DNA from: an uncultured Collinsella sp.
GTDB lineage: Bacteria > Actinomycetota > Coriobacteriia > Coriobacteriales > Coriobacteriaceae
Direction: 5' to 3'
Length of the DNA: 7,101 bases
Assembly (NCBI GenBank): GCA_900554905.1
Contig: USJB01000063.1
Span: 1-7,101, forward strand
Below, piece after piece: positions 1 to 6,494 of the stretch. Position 1 is the stretch's first letter. Every line of letters starts with the position of its first letter. The position numbers and the translations under genes were made by a program. Below the pieces are notes generated by a model that saw only the letters and a list, made by a program, of their open reading frames with translations, did no database searches and was not told the origin of the DNA.

Positions 1-465
1 CTGGAACGTATCTTCATCGGCGAGCGCCTCGACACACGTACAGCCGGCCTTCTCAATCCAAACGCGATACTCCGGAAAGTACGGAGCGATAACGATGACC
101 TCGTCACCCGGGTTCGTAACGGCGTTGAGCGTGCAGGTGAGCGAGGCCGCCGCACCCACGGTCATAAAGACGTCTTTGCCCTCATAGCTCGTGCCAAAGC
201 GGCGGTTGAGCGATTCGGCCACAGCGGCACGACATTGCGGCAGGCCCGGTGCGGGCGTGTAGCCGTGCAGCTGGTCGCTCGGCAGCTCCAGGGCCTTCTT
301 AATGGACTCCGCCACAGCAGCGGGTGCCGGAACGCTCGGATTGCCCAGCGAAAAATCGAATACGTTTTCCGCACCGATCTGCGCCTTGCGCTCAAGGCCA
401 TAGCTAAAAATCTCACGGATGATGGAGCTTTCCGCACCGCGAGCATACATAGTTTCGTTGATCAT
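1..465 (-). CDS. PLP-dependent class I/II aminotransferase, N-terminal part (runs off left edge)
   Basis: The minus strand is open from an ATG at 465-463 to the left edge: 155 codons with no stop. The translation has the N-terminal layout of fold-type I aminotransferases: an early FSLGNPSVPAP segment (residues 38-48, the family's 'GxPxxxxP' substrate-side loop), HGYTPAPGLPQCRAAVAE (67-84, equivalent to the Y-x-x-x-G-x-x-x-L-R region), TVGAAASLT (102-110, the usual 'TxGxxxAL' cofactor phosphate loop) and NPGDEVIVIAPYFPEY (118-133). The catalytic PLP lysine lies beyond the window, so neither activity nor substrate can be judged. Enzymes of this type move an amino group between an amino acid and a 2-oxoacid in the cytoplasm. 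The start is supported by an AAAGGGG Shine-Dalgarno sequence at 471-477, five bases upstream. It lies downstream of the ftsH terminator, so it is probably a separate transcription unit. Family assignment is firm; the substrate is unknown. Confidence 0.9.
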   Translation of the reverse strand, partial: MINETMYARGAESSIIREIFSYGLERKAQIGAENVFDFSLGNPSVPAPAAVAESIKKALELPSDQLHGYTPAPGLPQCRAAVAESLNRRFGTSYEGKDVFMTVGAAASLTCTLNAVTNPGDEVIVIAPYFPEYRVWIEKAGCTCVEALADEDTFQ

Positions 466-489
466 CTGTTCCCCTTTCGCATAGGCGCT

Positions 490-519
490 ATTGTACGCTT
501 TAGCCGAGCAAAGTGCCGC
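490..519 (-). promoter_or_regulatory. Candidate sigma-70-type promoter for the aminotransferase
   Basis: On the minus strand a TACAAT -10 hexamer (490-495, five of six consensus bases) is preceded by GCGGCA (514-519, three of six) at an 18-bp spacing. Transcription would begin near 483, leaving a short leader that holds the AAAGGGG RBS. The -35 is poor, so the call depends mainly on the -10 and its position between the upstream terminator and the start codon. Confidence 0.4.
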
Positions 520-524
520 AGCAA

Positions 525-586
525 TGTTGATTGGGGACAGACTTAAATGCGTGAAAACGCTCATTTAAGTCTGTCCCCAATCAACA
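525..586. repeat. Perfect 25-bp-arm palindrome, REP/MITE-like
   Basis: Bases 525-549 and 562-586 are exact reverse complements with only 12 bases between them. The arms carry TTGATTGGGGACAGAC followed by TTAAATG. The short centre can fold further as CGT-GAAA-ACG (550-559), which gives a GNRA-type tetraloop and leaves two bases unpaired. There is no T-run, so it does not look like an ordinary terminator, and the ftsH terminator is already present at 605-643. GGGGACAGAC-type or GGGGTCAGAC-type palindromes are known from REP/BIME repeats linked to RAYT (IS200-like, Y1) transposases. The relationship here is inferred from resemblance, and no transposase lies in the window. Confidence 0.75.
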
Positions 587-604
587 GACGGCCCCATATC
601 GCTC

Positions 605-643
605 AAAAGAAAAAGCCTCCGCAGGTTTCCCCGCGGAGGCTTT
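605..643 (-). terminator. Intrinsic terminator of the tilS-hpt-ftsH operon
   Basis: The arms 612-622 and 633-643 are perfect 11-bp complements (AAAGCCTCCGC and its reverse complement) around a 10-base loop. On the minus strand the stem is followed by TTTTTCTTTTG. It begins 12 bases past the ftsH stop codon, the expected place for a Rho-independent terminator. Confidence 0.92.
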
Positions 644-654
644 CGCTACAAGAA

Positions 655-2793
655 CTATTTGTCAGCGTCGGTGTTGCCGTCAGCATTGACGGCATTGCCA
701 TCGTCAGCATCCTCAGATGCGGCTTCGGCATCCTCTTGCATGGCTGCCTGCGCAAAAGCCGCGGCATCGGCCGCCAGCTCCTCCTCACTCATGCGAGGCG
801 CACGCTTCTTGACCGGCATACCGGCTGCCTTGGCGTTGCGCTCCTCCTTGGCCGCCAGGATATCGCCCTCGCGCTCAAGGTAGGCATTCCACTCGTTGTC
901 GAGCAGGGCGTTCACGGCGTCGCCCTCGACGGTCTCGCGCTCAAGCAGCACCTTCGCCATCAGATCGAGCTGATCGCGACGGGCGTCCAGAATCTCGACC
1001 GCACGACGATGGGCCTCACGCATAATGCGCTGGACCTCGATATCGATGCGGCGCGCCGTCTCCTCGGAGTAATCCTGGTGATCGGCGTAATCGCGACCAA
1101 GGAACACCTGATGTTGCGCCTCGCCAAACACTTGCGTGCCCAGCTCCTCGCTCATGCCCAGGCGCGTGACCATCTCGCGCGCCATCTTGGTTGCGCGCTC
1201 CAGATCGTTGCTCGCGCCCGACGTGATGTCATCGCACATGAGCTCCTCGGCAACGCGACCGCCCAAGAACACGGCGAGCTCGTCGAGCATCTCGTTCTTG
1301 GTCTTGAGGAAGTGGTCCTCCTGCGGAAGCTGCAGCGTGTAGCCCAGCGCCTGGCCGCGGCTGACGATCGAGATCTTGTGGACCGGATCGGAGTGCTCCA
1401 GGATGTGACCCACGAGGGCATGGCCGCTCTCGTGGTAGGCAATCGTGGTGCGCTCGGCCTCGGTCATCACGCGACCCTTGCGCTGCGGTCCGCCAATCAC
1501 GCGCTCCATCGATTCCTCGACCTCGTCCATCGAGATCACGGAACGATGGCGGCGGGCAGCCAACAGCGCAGACTCGTTGAGCAGGTTTGCCAAATCGGCA
1601 CCGGTAAAGCCAACGGTCATCTGGGCGAGCTTCTCAAACTTAACGTCCTCGTCCATCGGCTTGTTCTCGGCATGCACGCGCAAGATCTGCTCGCGGCCCT
1701 TCACATCCGGACGGTCGACCGTAACCTGACGGTCAAAACGACCGGGACGCAGCAGCGCCGGATCCAGAATGTCGGGGCGGTTGGTCGCAGCGATCAGGAT
1801 GACCGACTCGCTTTCCTCAAAGCCGTCCATCTCGACCAGCAGCTGGTTGAGCGTCTGCTCGCGCTCGTCGTGACCGCCGCCCAAGCCAGCTCCGCGCTGA
1901 CGTCCCACGGCATCGATCTCATCGATGAAGATGATCGACGGGGCCTGGGACTTGGCCTCCTTAAAGAGGTCACGCACACGGCTGGCGCCGACACCTACGA
2001 ACATCTCGACAAAGTCGGAACCCGAGATGCTAAAGAACGGCACGCCCGCCTCGCCGGCAACGGCCTTGGCCAGCAGCGTTTTACCGGTGCCCGGAGGGCC
2101 AACCAGCAACACGCCACGCGGGATCTTGGCGCCCAGCTTGCGATAGCGATCCGGATCGCTCAAAAAGTCACGGATCTCCTCGAGCTCCTCGACTGCCTCG
2201 TCCACTCCGGCAACGTCTTCAAACTTGACCTTGGGGCGTGTGGCCTCGTTGGTCTTGGCGTTGGTCTTGCCAAACTGCATGTTCCTGTTGTTGGCGCCCA
2301 TCATCTGGCGCATAAAGTAGAACATGATGGCGATAAGGGCGATCGTCGGAAGCACACTCATCGCCAAGTCGCCCCAAAAATCGGGATCGTTGGTGTTGAC
2401 GATGTACTTGGTATCGGGGTGCTCCGCCATGAGCTCGGCAAGCGAATCGGAGCCGACATAGGTCGAAGAGAAGCTCTTGAGCTCGCTCGTATCGCCCTTG
2501 TCCTTTTTTGTCTTCCAGTAATGACCCGTCACGCTTCCGTCTTGAACCGTATAGGTCAGATCTTCGACGCGATCCTGCTTGATGGCGCTGACCATCTCAC
2601 TCGTCGCGAGCTTTACGGTATTGCTGGATTTGGCAAAGCCGGAGCCCATGTTAAAGAAGGCGTAACCCAGGAGCGCGCAAGCTAAAAGAAAATACAGCCA
2701 GCCCGTACGCGTGGGCTTCTTGCCTCCGGGCATCCCCGGGATCTTAGGCTCCCGGGGAGTCTGGGAATTGTTATCGTTATGGTCGTCGGGCAT
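655..2793 (-). CDS. ftsH: ATP-dependent zinc metalloprotease FtsH
   Basis: A 712-residue membrane AAA+ protease that extracts and degrades unneeded or misfolded membrane and cytosolic proteins as a hexamer. Domains in order: a hydrophilic Pro/Gly-rich N-terminus (1-30); TM1 (about 31-48); a small extracytoplasmic domain (about 52-140); TM2 (about 142-161); the AAA+ ATPase with Walker A GPPGTGKT (232-239), pore loop MFVGVGA (264-270), Walker B IIFIDEID (287-294) and second region of homology (about 337-355, arginine fingers R349 and R352); and the M41 protease with HESGH (454-458) and the third zinc ligand D530 in TSGASND. All catalytic residues are present. The last 45 or so residues form an acidic, Ala-rich tail that looks disordered. 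The ATG is one base after the hpt TAA, with GGAGGT at 2805-2810, which implies translational coupling. Length fits actinobacterial FtsH. Confidence 0.98.
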   Translation of the reverse strand: MPDDHNDNNSQTPREPKIPGMPGGKKPTRTGWLYFLLACALLGYAFFNMGSGFAKSSNTVKLATSEMVSAIKQDRVEDLTYTVQDGSVTGHYWKTKKDKGDTSELKSFSSTYVGSDSLAELMAEHPDTKYIVNTNDPDFWGDLAMSVLPTIALIAIMFYFMRQMMGANNRNMQFGKTNAKTNEATRPKVKFEDVAGVDEAVEELEEIRDFLSDPDRYRKLGAKIPRGVLLVGPPGTGKTLLAKAVAGEAGVPFFSISGSDFVEMFVGVGASRVRDLFKEAKSQAPSIIFIDEIDAVGRQRGAGLGGGHDEREQTLNQLLVEMDGFEESESVILIAATNRPDILDPALLRPGRFDRQVTVDRPDVKGREQILRVHAENKPMDEDVKFEKLAQMTVGFTGADLANLLNESALLAARRHRSVISMDEVEESMERVIGGPQRKGRVMTEAERTTIAYHESGHALVGHILEHSDPVHKISIVSRGQALGYTLQLPQEDHFLKTKNEMLDELAVFLGGRVAEELMCDDITSGASNDLERATKMAREMVTRLGMSEELGTQVFGEAQHQVFLGRDYADHQDYSEETARRIDIEVQRIMREAHRRAVEILDARRDQLDLMAKVLLERETVEGDAVNALLDNEWNAYLEREGDILAAKEERNAKAAGMPVKKRAPRMSEEELAADAAAFAQAAMQEDAEAASEDADDGNAVNADGNTDADK

Positions 2794-2794
2794 C

Positions 2795-3343
2795 TTACGA
2801 ATAAACCTCCGGTTTCAAAATGCCCAGATACGGAAGGTTACGATAGCGCTCGGCATAGTCGAGGCCGTAGCCCACCACAAAGGCATCGGGGCAATGGGTT
2901 CCAACATACTTGGGCGTGATGGCCGAGGTGCGGTCCTCAACGTCCTTCCACAGGAAGGCAGCGACCTCCAGCGAAGCGGGCTTGCGGCTCTCGAGGTTCT
3001 TCATCAGGTACTTGAGGGTCAGGCCCGAGTCCAGAATGTCCTCGACGATCAGCACGTCGCGACCACGGATGTCGATATCCAGGTCCTTAATGATACGCAC
3101 GATGCCCGAAGACTTCACACCGTCGCCATAGCTCGAAACAGCCATGAAATCGATGTTGGTCGGTAGCTCAATCTTGCGCATCAGGTCGCCCATAAAGACA
3201 ACGGCACCGCGCAGAACCGCGATCAGCACCAGATCCTTACCCGCGTAGTCGCGAGTGATCTCCTCGCCCAGGCGAGAAACGATGCCGTCGATATCCTCCT
3301 GCGTAAACAGAACCTTCTCGATATCCGGATGTTGAGAAGCCAT
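2795..3343 (-). CDS. hpt: Hypoxanthine phosphoribosyltransferase
   Basis: A 182-residue cytosolic purine-salvage enzyme that joins hypoxanthine (and usually guanine) to PRPP, giving IMP (or GMP) and pyrophosphate. Visible family signatures are the LRGAVVFMGDL pyrophosphate-binding loop (44-54), the SSYGDG flexible active-site loop (70-75), the PRPP-binding motif VLIVEDILDSGLTL (97-110, acidic pair E101-D102) and the C-terminal base-binding stretch VVGYGLDYAERYRNLPY (156-172). Length matches the bacterial Hpt family. The ATG at 3343 has AAAGGG at 3349-3354 with a 5-base gap. It sits between tilS and ftsH as in many Gram-positive bacteria, including Bacillus subtilis (tilS-hprT-ftsH). The stop is one base from the ftsH start. 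Confidence 0.97.
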   Translation of the reverse strand: MASQHPDIEKVLFTQEDIDGIVSRLGEEITRDYAGKDLVLIAVLRGAVVFMGDLMRKIELPTNIDFMAVSSYGDGVKSSGIVRIIKDLDIDIRGRDVLIVEDILDSGLTLKYLMKNLESRKPASLEVAAFLWKDVEDRTSAITPKYVGTHCPDAFVVGYGLDYAERYRNLPYLGILKPEVYS

Positions 3344-3399
3344 GACAACCCTTTCTTGTGCTTATCGCCCACGCACCGCCGCATGGACGCGAACTACAC

Positions 3400-3428
3400 A
3401 TTCTAGCAGCGCACGGGGTATATGTACC
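3400..3428 (-). promoter_or_regulatory. Weak candidate promoter for hpt-ftsH
   Basis: In the 147-bp gap between tilS and hpt, the minus strand has TAGAAT (3400-3405, five of six -10 bases). A poor GGTACA -35 lies 17 bp upstream (3423-3428, three of six). This would let hpt-ftsH be transcribed apart from tilS, with a leader of roughly 50 bases. The -35 lies inside the hairpin at 3409-3439, so the two readings may compete. Read-through from tilS remains equally possible. Confidence 0.3.
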
Positions 3429-3439
3429 AGCACGTGCGC
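3409..3439. repeat. Nested inverted repeat (hairpin) between tilS and hpt
   Basis: The outer arms GCGCACG (3409-3415) and CGTGCGC (3433-3439) are exact complements. Inside them GGTA (3417-3420) and TACC (3425-3428) form a second stem around a TATG loop. There is no T-run on the minus strand, so it is not a standard terminator. It could be a processing or stability structure in the tilS-hpt mRNA, or an operator over the candidate hpt promoter. Confidence 0.5.
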
Positions 3440-3490
3440 CATCAGCGCGGGAATACCGTCAACGTCGCACAGAATAGCTGGCGCGAAGTG

Positions 3491-5029
3491 CTATTCCGCA
3501 TCGACCACACGAAGCAGATATGCCACGCGCGTTGCGGCCGTGCATTTAAAACGCTCGTCCGCGCGAACTCCGGCGACCCACACCACGGCACCTCCCGGCG
3601 CCGTCCTCACCATGGGCACGCCGGCGCGCTCGGAAACGGGAATGCGAGCCTCGCCTAGCAAGTCGGATACCTTCTTGCTTCGGCCACTCATCCCTAACGG
3701 GCACATCACGTCTCCCGGTGCGGGACCGTCCACCCACAGGCGCGCCAATCGCGCCTCGACAGGGATCTTGCCACGCGAGCCCGCCAGGATCCGCTCACTA
3801 TCGCTGTCGGCAAAACCCAGGGCAGCCGCGTCTACCAAAGCTGTCACTTCCCCGGCAGCCGCAAGCTCACGGGCGCGACGCACGATATCGCATCCCGGCT
3901 CAACGGCCATCGGTTCTGTGACCAGCATACGTCCCCCGCCCAACGGCAAACGACCGGGTACGGTAACCCAGTCCGCGACCAGGCCCTCGCGAGCCGCCGG
4001 CGCCTTAAACGCCAACATGCCAAACTCAATGCGTGCGTCAATCCCCGCCGGAAGCGTGACCGAGCCGGCGCCCTCGGCAACGCAGGAAAGGACTCGCTCC
4101 ACATGTCGCATCTCTGGACGAGCGTCCGGATCGATGCGCTTAATCGCCAGTCGCACGATGCGCCGCGCGATTACCACCTCGGCCGCAGCAAGGCGTCTGG
4201 CATCGAGCACTAGCGCGCCCGCCGCCTCCTTGCGCAGGCAGCTTCGAAACGCCTGCGCCGACAGCTGGGATAGAAACGCGTCTTCGTCACCCAAGATCTC
4301 ACAGGCGGCGCCAATCGTCTTGCACACGCTCGCATTACGCTGTGCCACCACTGGCATTACCCGATGGCGCACGTAGTTTCGCAGATACGAGATATCCTCA
4401 TTGCTCTCGTCTTCACGCCACGGCTGACCATGTACCTGTAGATAGCCCACAAGCTCGCCATGAGTTAGGTCGAGCAAGGGACGCACCACGATATTCCTCC
4501 GGCGAGGAATGCTCGATAGACCAGCGGGCCCCGAACCCTTAATCGCGTTCATCAAAAACGTTTCCGCGCGATCCGAAGACGTGTGCGCGGTGCAGATACG
4601 AGCCGCCGTTCGCGGCGCCCCCGTCTGGGCGCAGAGTTCGCGAACATACCTCCGCGCCGCGGCATAGCGCACCTCGCGGGCCGCGGCCTCAATATTGCCC
4701 GACTCCCCATCAAAATAAGCGTGCTCCACACACAGCGGTAAACCATATTGCGCGCAAAGCTCACGCACAAAGGCCTCGTCGCCATCGGACGCCTTGCCGC
4801 GCAGATGATGGTTTACATGCAGCACATGCAGGCGCTCGCGAGCAATGGGGGCAACACCGCGTCCGTCTTGGATATCCAGCTTTGATGTGCACGCCATAAG
4901 AAGCAGTGCCGTCGAGTCCGCACCGCCTGATACCATGAGCACGACAGGAGCTGCCTGCTGCCTCGTCCGGGTCTCATCGACTGCCCCAGGCACGGCATGG
5001 TGTCCGTAATGCTGTGATACCGTTGGCAT
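3491..5029 (-). CDS. tilS: tRNA(Ile)-lysidine synthetase TilS
   Basis: A 512-residue cytosolic enzyme that uses ATP and lysine to convert C34 of tRNA-Ile(CAU) to lysidine, switching the tRNA from Met/AUG to Ile/AUA decoding. The N-terminal N-type ATP-pyrophosphatase domain has the PP-loop SGGADS (34-39), HVNHHLRG (71-78), an AHTSSDRAET segment (148-157), KGSGPAGLSSIPRR (164-177) and RPLLDLTHGEL (183-193). DESNEDISYLRNYVRHRVMP (207-226) matches the conserved stretch that follows. The C-terminal domain is recognisable from PLGMSGRSKKVSDLLGEARIP (444-464) and WVAGVRADERFK (484-495). The usual 'DDQAET' reads SDRAET here, with Ser for the first Asp. The start at 5029 is fixed by a strong GGAGG at 5036-5040 with a 6-base gap. 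It is the first gene of the tilS-hpt-ftsH block. Confidence 0.96.
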   Translation of the reverse strand: MPTVSQHYGHHAVPGAVDETRTRQQAAPVVLMVSGGADSTALLLMACTSKLDIQDGRGVAPIARERLHVLHVNHHLRGKASDGDEAFVRELCAQYGLPLCVEHAYFDGESGNIEAAAREVRYAAARRYVRELCAQTGAPRTAARICTAHTSSDRAETFLMNAIKGSGPAGLSSIPRRRNIVVRPLLDLTHGELVGYLQVHGQPWREDESNEDISYLRNYVRHRVMPVVAQRNASVCKTIGAACEILGDEDAFLSQLSAQAFRSCLRKEAAGALVLDARRLAAAEVVIARRIVRLAIKRIDPDARPEMRHVERVLSCVAEGAGSVTLPAGIDARIEFGMLAFKAPAAREGLVADWVTVPGRLPLGGGRMLVTEPMAVEPGCDIVRRARELAAAGEVTALVDAAALGFADSDSERILAGSRGKIPVEARLARLWVDGPAPGDVMCPLGMSGRSKKVSDLLGEARIPVSERAGVPMVRTAPGGAVVWVAGVRADERFKCTAATRVAYLLRVVDAE

Positions 5030-5057
5030 TCGCTTCCTCCTTTATTCGTCCGCACCC

Positions 5058-5086
5058 ATTGTATCCTTTGGAATCTTATGTCTCGC
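5058..5086 (-). promoter_or_regulatory. Candidate promoter for tilS in the divergent spacer
   Basis: Minus-strand TACAAT (5058-5063) is a good -10 hexamer, placed so that transcription would start about 20 bases before the tilS ATG. The -35 position (5081-5086, GCGAGA) matches only three consensus bases and falls inside the start of the divergent gene. The spacer between the two start codons is only 48 bp (5030-5077), so promoters for both genes must overlap each other or the coding sequences. No convincing plus-strand promoter was found there. Confidence 0.35.
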
Positions 5087-5887
5087 CTGCACCTTCATAT
5101 CCTCGGCAGCGGCTCAAAAGGCAACTGCGCACTCGTCGAGGGGCCTCAGGGGCTCATCATGATCGATAACGGCCTGTCCCGCCGCGAGACACTTAAACGC
5201 ATGGCGGAGCTTGGCCTCTCGGCAGACGACGTCGCCGCTCTTGTAATCACTCATGAGCATGGAGACCATATCAAGGGGCTCGATGTATGGTGCAAGCACT
5301 GGCATGGTCCCCTCTTTGCCAGCAGGGGCACCCTTTCATGCAAAGAAAACCTCGCGCATCTGCCCGTGGAGGAATTTGACCCCGGCGACACGTTCCGCAT
5401 TGCCGGCATCCACGTACAAACCTACTCAACATCGCACGATGTCATCAATCCTGTCGCCTATCGATTCAATGCTCTCGATGATTCCATTGGGTTTGCCACC
5501 GACACCGGAGAGCTATCGAGCCAAGCCATGAACACCCTCAAAGATTGTCGAGTCCTCGCACTCGAAAGCAACCACGATGTGACCATGCTGCGCGAGGGAG
5601 AATATCCCCGCTTTCTTCAGGAGCGCATCCTGTCCACAAAGGGGCACCTCTCCAACAGCCAGGCCGCCGAAGCCGCGCGCGAACTTGTTACCGATCGCAC
5701 CGAACAGCTCATCGCCATGCACATCAGCCAGGACAATAATCGTCCAAGCCTTACCGTCAAAAGCTATGCCAACGCGCTTGATGCAAGGCTCGATGATGAG
5801 CTCGGCAGCTCTGCCACACTTCTTCAAGGGCCACGGAAGCTCTCGATACGCCCTGCAAGTCAGTATCAACCGACAACTATTCAATAG
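5078..5887 (+). CDS. MBL-fold metallo-hydrolase, YycJ/WalJ-like
   Basis: A 269-residue protein of the metallo-beta-lactamase superfamily. It opens with LHILGSGSKGNCALVE (6-21), the usual first strand and GSGSxGN turn of the YycJ/WalJ group. Metal-ligand motifs follow: THEHGDH (58-64), STSHD with H120 (118-121), ATDTG with D142 (140-144), LESNHD (162-167), GHLSN (189-193) and AMHIS with H215 (213-217). All expected ligands of a di-metal centre are present, so it should be active. In Firmicutes, relatives sit beside the WalRK cell-wall regulon and are proposed to act as a 5'-3' exonuclease or in coordinating division. No walRK genes are visible here, so the role is inferred only from family. 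No signal peptide is seen, so it is probably cytosolic. The RBS is weak (TTTGGA at 5067-5072), but the start keeps the first beta-strand, and the next Met (residue 28) would remove it. Confidence 0.93.
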   Translation: MSRLHLHILGSGSKGNCALVEGPQGLIMIDNGLSRRETLKRMAELGLSADDVAALVITHEHGDHIKGLDVWCKHWHGPLFASRGTLSCKENLAHLPVEEFDPGDTFRIAGIHVQTYSTSHDVINPVAYRFNALDDSIGFATDTGELSSQAMNTLKDCRVLALESNHDVTMLREGEYPRFLQERILSTKGHLSNSQAAEAARELVTDRTEQLIAMHISQDNNRPSLTVKSYANALDARLDDELGSSATLLQGPRKLSIRPASQYQPTTIQ

Positions 5888-5900
5888 TCCCTCAAGACAA

Positions 5901-5935
5901 CAAAAGGGGGCTGGGAATCACTTCCCAGCCCCCTT
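5901..5935. terminator. Shared bidirectional terminator between convergent genes
   Basis: The arms 5904-5917 and 5922-5935 are perfect 14-bp complements (AAGGGGGCTGGGAA and its reverse complement) around a TCAC loop. It lies between the MBL-fold gene (ends 5887, plus strand) and hsp20 (ends 5968, minus strand). On the minus strand the stem runs into TTTTGTTGT, a fair U-tract for hsp20. On the plus strand only two T's follow, so termination of the MBL-fold gene there may be weaker. Confidence 0.9.
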
Positions 5936-5967
5936 AACTCATACTCTCGATTGAAGCAGAGCCATCG

Positions 5968-6399
5968 TTAGTCGATAGAGATCTTCGTGACGTTCTTCTT
6001 CTCGACAATCTTGGGAACCGTAACGGTCAGGATGCCGTCAGCGTACTTTGCAGAAAGACCCTCACTCGAAGCATCCTTCAGGTACACGCCGCGCGTCGCG
6101 CTGTACGAGCCGAATTCCTTCTGCAGGAAGTTCTTGCCCTCGTTTTCGGCGCTCTCCTCGACGTTCACGCTGATCGACAGGCGACCCTCATTGAGTTCGA
6201 CGTCGATGTCATCCTTGGCAACACCGGTCAGATACGCCTTGACTTCATAGCCATCGCCCTTGTCCTCAACGTCAACGGGGAACGCCTTGGAGGCAACCGA
6301 GCTATTCGCTAGGTCGGTCATGTCATCAAACAGATCAAACAGCGAACTTGCAGAAGGACGGACGCCAAAAACCGAACGATAAGGAACCATGCTTGCCAT
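5968..6399 (-). CDS. hsp20: Hsp20 / alpha-crystallin family small heat-shock protein
   Basis: A 143-residue ATP-independent holdase chaperone that forms oligomers and keeps unfolding proteins soluble during stress. A short variable N-terminus (1-36, with FDLFDDM typical of bacterial sHSPs) precedes the alpha-crystallin domain. That domain starts at FPVDVEDKGDGYEVKAYLTG (40-59), continues through ELNEGRLSISV (68-78) and ends at KYADGILTVTVPK (118-130), matching the conserved A-x-x-x-G-v-L motif. The C-terminus ISI (140-142) is an IxI-type oligomer anchor. An in-frame ATG 33 bases upstream (6432) would add 11 residues, but AAGGAG at 6408-6413 sits 8 bases before the 6399 ATG, so the shorter start is chosen. 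The leader carries a hairpin over this RBS, which suggests post-transcriptional control. Single gene, terminated at the shared hairpin downstream. Confidence 0.96.
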   Translation of the reverse strand: MASMVPYRSVFGVRPSASSLFDLFDDMTDLANSSVASKAFPVDVEDKGDGYEVKAYLTGVAKDDIDVELNEGRLSISVNVEESAENEGKNFLQKEFGSYSATRGVYLKDASSEGLSAKYADGILTVTVPKIVEKKNVTKISID

Positions 6400-6405
6400 G
6401 TTTAC

Positions 6406-6445
6406 CACTCCTTGTAAGGACTGCCGAGTCATCTTCTAGGTGACT
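6406..6445 (-). promoter_or_regulatory. Hairpins in the hsp20 leader, one covering the Shine-Dalgarno (possible RNA thermometer)
   Basis: In the minus-strand transcript UCCU (6420-6417) can pair with AGGA (6412-6409) of the AAGGAG ribosome-binding site around a UACA loop. After a G/G mismatch (6421/6408), two more pairs follow (A6422-U6407, C6423-G6406). Just upstream, AGUCA and UGACU (6441-6445 and 6427-6431) form a second small hairpin with a 9-base loop. Weak hairpins that hide the Shine-Dalgarno are typical of ROSE and fourU thermometers in front of small heat-shock genes. The pairing is visible in the sequence; the function is inferred and the stems are short. Confidence 0.35.
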
Positions 6446-6465
6446 GGGACTTCTTTTGACGCTTT

Positions 6466-6494
6466 TATATATGCCCAGCAGCTTCTCATATATA
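6466..6494. repeat. Inverted repeat TATATATG-N13-CATATATA upstream of hsp20
   Basis: Bases 6466-6473 and 6487-6494 are exact 8-bp complements with 13 bases between them, about 70-95 bases upstream of the hsp20 start. It does not match CIRCE (TTAGCACTC-N9-GAGTGCTAA) or the HspR HAIR site (CTTGAGT-N7-ACTCAAG). It may be an operator or an AT-rich promoter element, but arms made of alternating AT can also arise by chance. Confidence 0.3.

Noticed and set aside
525..586. The palindrome read as an intrinsic terminator
   Set aside because: No T-run follows either arm, the arms are unusually long and perfect, and a proper terminator for ftsH already exists at 605-643.
547..2685. A 712-codon open frame on the plus strand, antisense to ftsH
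   Set aside because: It is in exact codon register opposite ftsH. Stops in this register need TTA, CTA or TCA codons in ftsH, which this GC-rich gene avoids. The frame has no recognisable domain and its ATG lies inside the 525-586 palindrome.
3430..3437. GCACGTGC palindrome as a stand-alone regulator site
   Set aside because: It is only 8 bp, expected often in GC-rich DNA, and is partly accounted for by the longer hairpin 3409-3439.
3342..4376. A 344-codon open frame on the plus strand, opposite tilS and the tilS-hpt spacer
   Set aside because: The translation is low-complexity (Arg, Ser, Ala, Thr) with no domain, while the opposite strand encodes a clear TilS with a strong RBS.
5513..5884. 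A 123-codon minus-strand frame opposite the MBL-fold gene
   Set aside because: It lies inside a gene with intact metal-binding motifs, overlaps the convergent end and shows no RBS or domain.
6400..6432. An upstream ATG giving hsp20 eleven extra residues
   Set aside because: The AAGGAG Shine-Dalgarno at 6408-6413 lies inside that extension and is well spaced for the ATG at 6399. The extra residues do not resemble the sHSP N-terminus.
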